NCBI GenBank assembly: GCA_035252155.1
Contig: DATFDL010000807.1
Span: forward strand, 1 to 14,310
Source of the DNA: JAICLL01 sp035252155
Lineage (GTDB): Bacteria > Planctomycetota > Planctomycetia > Pirellulales > JAICIG01
Direction: 5' to 3'
DNA length: 14,310 nucleotides
Part shown: positions 13,106 through 14,310 of the stretch, in pieces
Position numbering within the stretch: position 1 is the stretch's first letter
Layout of the letters: every line of letters begins with the position of its first letter
Translations under genes and position numbers: made by a program
The notes under the pieces: model-generated
What the model saw: only the letters and a program-made list of their open reading frames with translations
Databases searched by the model: none
What the model was told of the DNA's origin: nothing

Positions 13106-13164
13106 AAGTGTGAAGTGTGAAGTTTGAAGATGCTTCTCCTCTTCAAACTTAAAACTTCACACTT
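13106..13164. terminator. Heptamer-built hairpin between convergent genes, likely two-way terminator
   Basis: Arms 13106-13129 and 13141-13164 (24 bases each) are complementary at 22 positions, with an 11-base loop. The left arm is AAGTGTG, AAGTGTG, AAGTTTG, AAG and the right arm CTTCAAA, CTTAAAA, CTTCACA, CTT, so both are 7-base tandem repeats. It separates two genes that run toward each other (stops at 13095 and 13172). AT-rich arms without a pure T-run make termination plausible, not certain. Confidence 0.65.
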
Positions 13165-13171
13165 GAACCTG

Positions 13172-14212
13172 CTACACGTACTCGCGCCAGAACGGGTAGA
13201 GATCGCGCTCGACCTCCAACGGCGCGACGCGGTGCGTGCCGCGCCGCTCAGGAAAAGCTTGCCAGGCCCAGCGGCACCAACGCCACAGCTCTGCGAGGCC
13301 CGCGTTCAACGGCGTCAATTCGCGATAGCCCAAAATCTCTTCGCTCTTGGCCGTCGTGCACCAGGCGTGCTTTACCTCGTGCCGCCGGCTGACGTGCGAC
13401 ACGCGCGCCCCTGTGATCTCGGCCAGCAGCTCCGCCGCGGCGGCGATCGTCGTCGGAACGCCGCCGCCCAGGTTGATGATTTGACCGGCGGCGGCGGGCT
13501 CGACGGCCGCCCGCCACAAGCAAGGAACGACGTCGTCGATGTACGAAAAAGCCCGCTCCTGGCGGCCGTCGCCGTAGATCAGGAGGGGTTTGCCTTCCAT
13601 CGCTCGGGCGCACCAGTGCGCGAGCACGTTGCGGAACCGCTGCCAACAGCTCTGGCCCGGACCATAGACGTTGTGCGGCCGAATGATCGTGTAGGGCAGG
13701 CCGAACTGGGCATGCGCCGCTTCAAGATGCTGCTCGCAGGCCGATTTGGAGATTCCGTAGGGATCGATCGGTCGGCGCGGATCGAGCTCGTCGAACGGCG
13801 GCACGCCCCGGCCATAGACGCTCATCGAGCTGGCGAAGACAAATCGCTTGGCCGTCCCACACTCGACCGCGGCGTTGATCAGATCGAGCGTTCCGACCAG
13901 GTTGTTGCGGCAATCGTATTTCCGGATCCAGGGCGAAAGACCCTCGGCGGCGTACGCGGCGAAGTGAAAGACGACGTCGACGCCGGCGAGCAGCGCGCAA
14001 AGCCGCTCTTCGCAGCGGCGTTCGAAGCAAAACGTGCTTTCGTGGCCCAAACTGTATCGGGCCCACTGGATGCGACCGTCGGGAATGTTGGCCGGGTAAC
14101 CGCAGCTCAGGTCGTCGATGCCGTGGACTTCGACGTCCGGCTGGTGCTGCAAAATCCAGCGGGCGAGCGAGCTGCCCAGGTGGCCGGCGATGCCCGTGAT
14201 TAAGATACGCAT
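13172..14212 (-). CDS. NAD-dependent epimerase/dehydratase (UDP-sugar 4-epimerase-like)
   Basis: 346 residues, ATG start, with only a poor purine stretch (CGAAAG) upstream. It is an extended short-chain dehydrogenase: Rossmann motif G7-x2-G10-x2-G13 (GIAGHLG), acidic residues at 33-34 (GIDDLSCG) that select NAD over NADP, FHFAAYAAE at 82-90, the serine loop FASSMSVYG at 126-134, and the catalytic pair Tyr152-x3-Lys156 (YGISK). RPHNVYGPGQ at 178-187 and the substrate-side GDGRQERAFSYIDDVV at 214-229 are typical of nucleotide-sugar epimerases and dehydratases. It probably acts in the cytoplasm on a UDP- or GDP-sugar for cell-surface polysaccharide. The exact substrate cannot be read, so I give no symbol. 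Its stop lies 7 bases beyond the terminator-like hairpin. No sugar transferase neighbours it in this window. Confidence 0.92.
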   Translation of the reverse strand: MRILITGIAGHLGSSLARWILQHQPDVEVHGIDDLSCGYPANIPDGRIQWARYSLGHESTFCFERRCEERLCALLAGVDVVFHFAAYAAEGLSPWIRKYDCRNNLVGTLDLINAAVECGTAKRFVFASSMSVYGRGVPPFDELDPRRPIDPYGISKSACEQHLEAAHAQFGLPYTIIRPHNVYGPGQSCWQRFRNVLAHWCARAMEGKPLLIYGDGRQERAFSYIDDVVPCLWRAAVEPAAAGQIINLGGGVPTTIAAAAELLAEITGARVSHVSRRHEVKHAWCTTAKSEEILGYRELTPLNAGLAELWRWCRWAWQAFPERRGTHRVAPLEVERDLYPFWREYV

Positions 14213-14233
14213 CTTTCGAGGGTCCGCAAAAGG

Positions 14234-14261
14234 GGGTTCAGGGTTCAGGGTTCAGGGTTCA
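14234..14261. repeat. Four perfect GGGTTCA heptamers
   Basis: Four identical 7-base units in tandem, 21 bases upstream of the epimerase start. Read on the minus strand they are TGAACCC, the same word as the array at 11705-11732. They supply TGA stops to reading frames entering from the right. Confidence 0.9.
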
Positions 14262-14310
14262 GCATTTTTGTGAAGGCGTGCCGGCCGCCGCAAAACGAAA
14301 AGCGGTTCAC

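Noticed and set aside
13124..14203. Plus-strand open frame of 359 codons antisense to the epimerase gene
   Set aside because: Shadow of a gene with full catalytic motifs; its own translation is arginine-rich and featureless.
14234..14261. CRISPR-like or telomere-like array
   Set aside because: Units are only 7 bases with no spacers, and a bacterial chromosome has no such telomere; it fits the other short-period arrays.
14262..14310. Possible C-terminus of a minus-strand gene entering from the right
   Set aside because: Two minus-strand frames stay open until TGAs in the GGGTTCA array, so the true frame cannot be chosen from 49 bases.

Overview
The window looks like part of a planctomycete (Planctomycetota) chromosome, probably Pirellulales-like. 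The marker is a secreted protein that joins bacterial Ig-like repeats, c-type heme motifs, DUF1549 (PSCyt2) and DUF1553 (PSD1), an architecture almost confined to that phylum. It is followed by a large secreted pre-peptidase C-terminal (PPC) domain protein. High G+C, several starts without a Shine-Dalgarno, and intergenic regions full of short repeats fit this placement. Lineage is inferred from protein families, not from a marker-gene search.

Layout. (1) 1-2805, minus strand: a DUF262/HNH nuclease-like protein of the GmrSD type, then a partial gene that resembles the small YwgA/Panacea-type proteins. Together they look like a defence cassette. Its base composition is clearly lower in G+C than the rest. 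(2) 2806-3161: a gap with a glycine-riboswitch-like signature on the plus strand that has no plus-strand gene behind it. (3) 3162-9017, minus strand: the PPC protein and the DUF1549/DUF1553 protein, separated by two long perfect or near-perfect inverted repeats. The DUF1501 gene that usually accompanies them is absent. (4) 9018-9227: a divergent promoter region with a repeated 10-mer that fits an operator. (5) 9228-11321, plus strand: an eight-helix membrane protein of unknown function and a galactose mutarotase (aldose 1-epimerase). (6) 11334-11381: the 3' part of a tRNA-Met(CAT) gene, truncated just 5' of the anticodon stem, as left by tRNA-targeted integration. (7) 11429-13095: three unrecognised genes, one with a structured leader. 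(8) 13172-14212, minus strand: an NAD-dependent sugar-nucleotide epimerase/dehydratase, convergent with the previous gene across a long hairpin.

The least expected pattern runs through the intergenic space. Tandem arrays with a 7-base period, of different sequence at each site, sit directly at or after stop codons or gene ends (6164-6191, 6484-6511, 11705-11732, 12781-12808, 13106-13164, 14234-14261). At one locus the array lies inside a signal-peptide coding region. Functionally, the DUF1549/DUF1553 and PPC proteins probably act together outside the cytoplasm, and the mutarotase and epimerase point to sugar metabolism. The nuclease pair is probably horizontally acquired.
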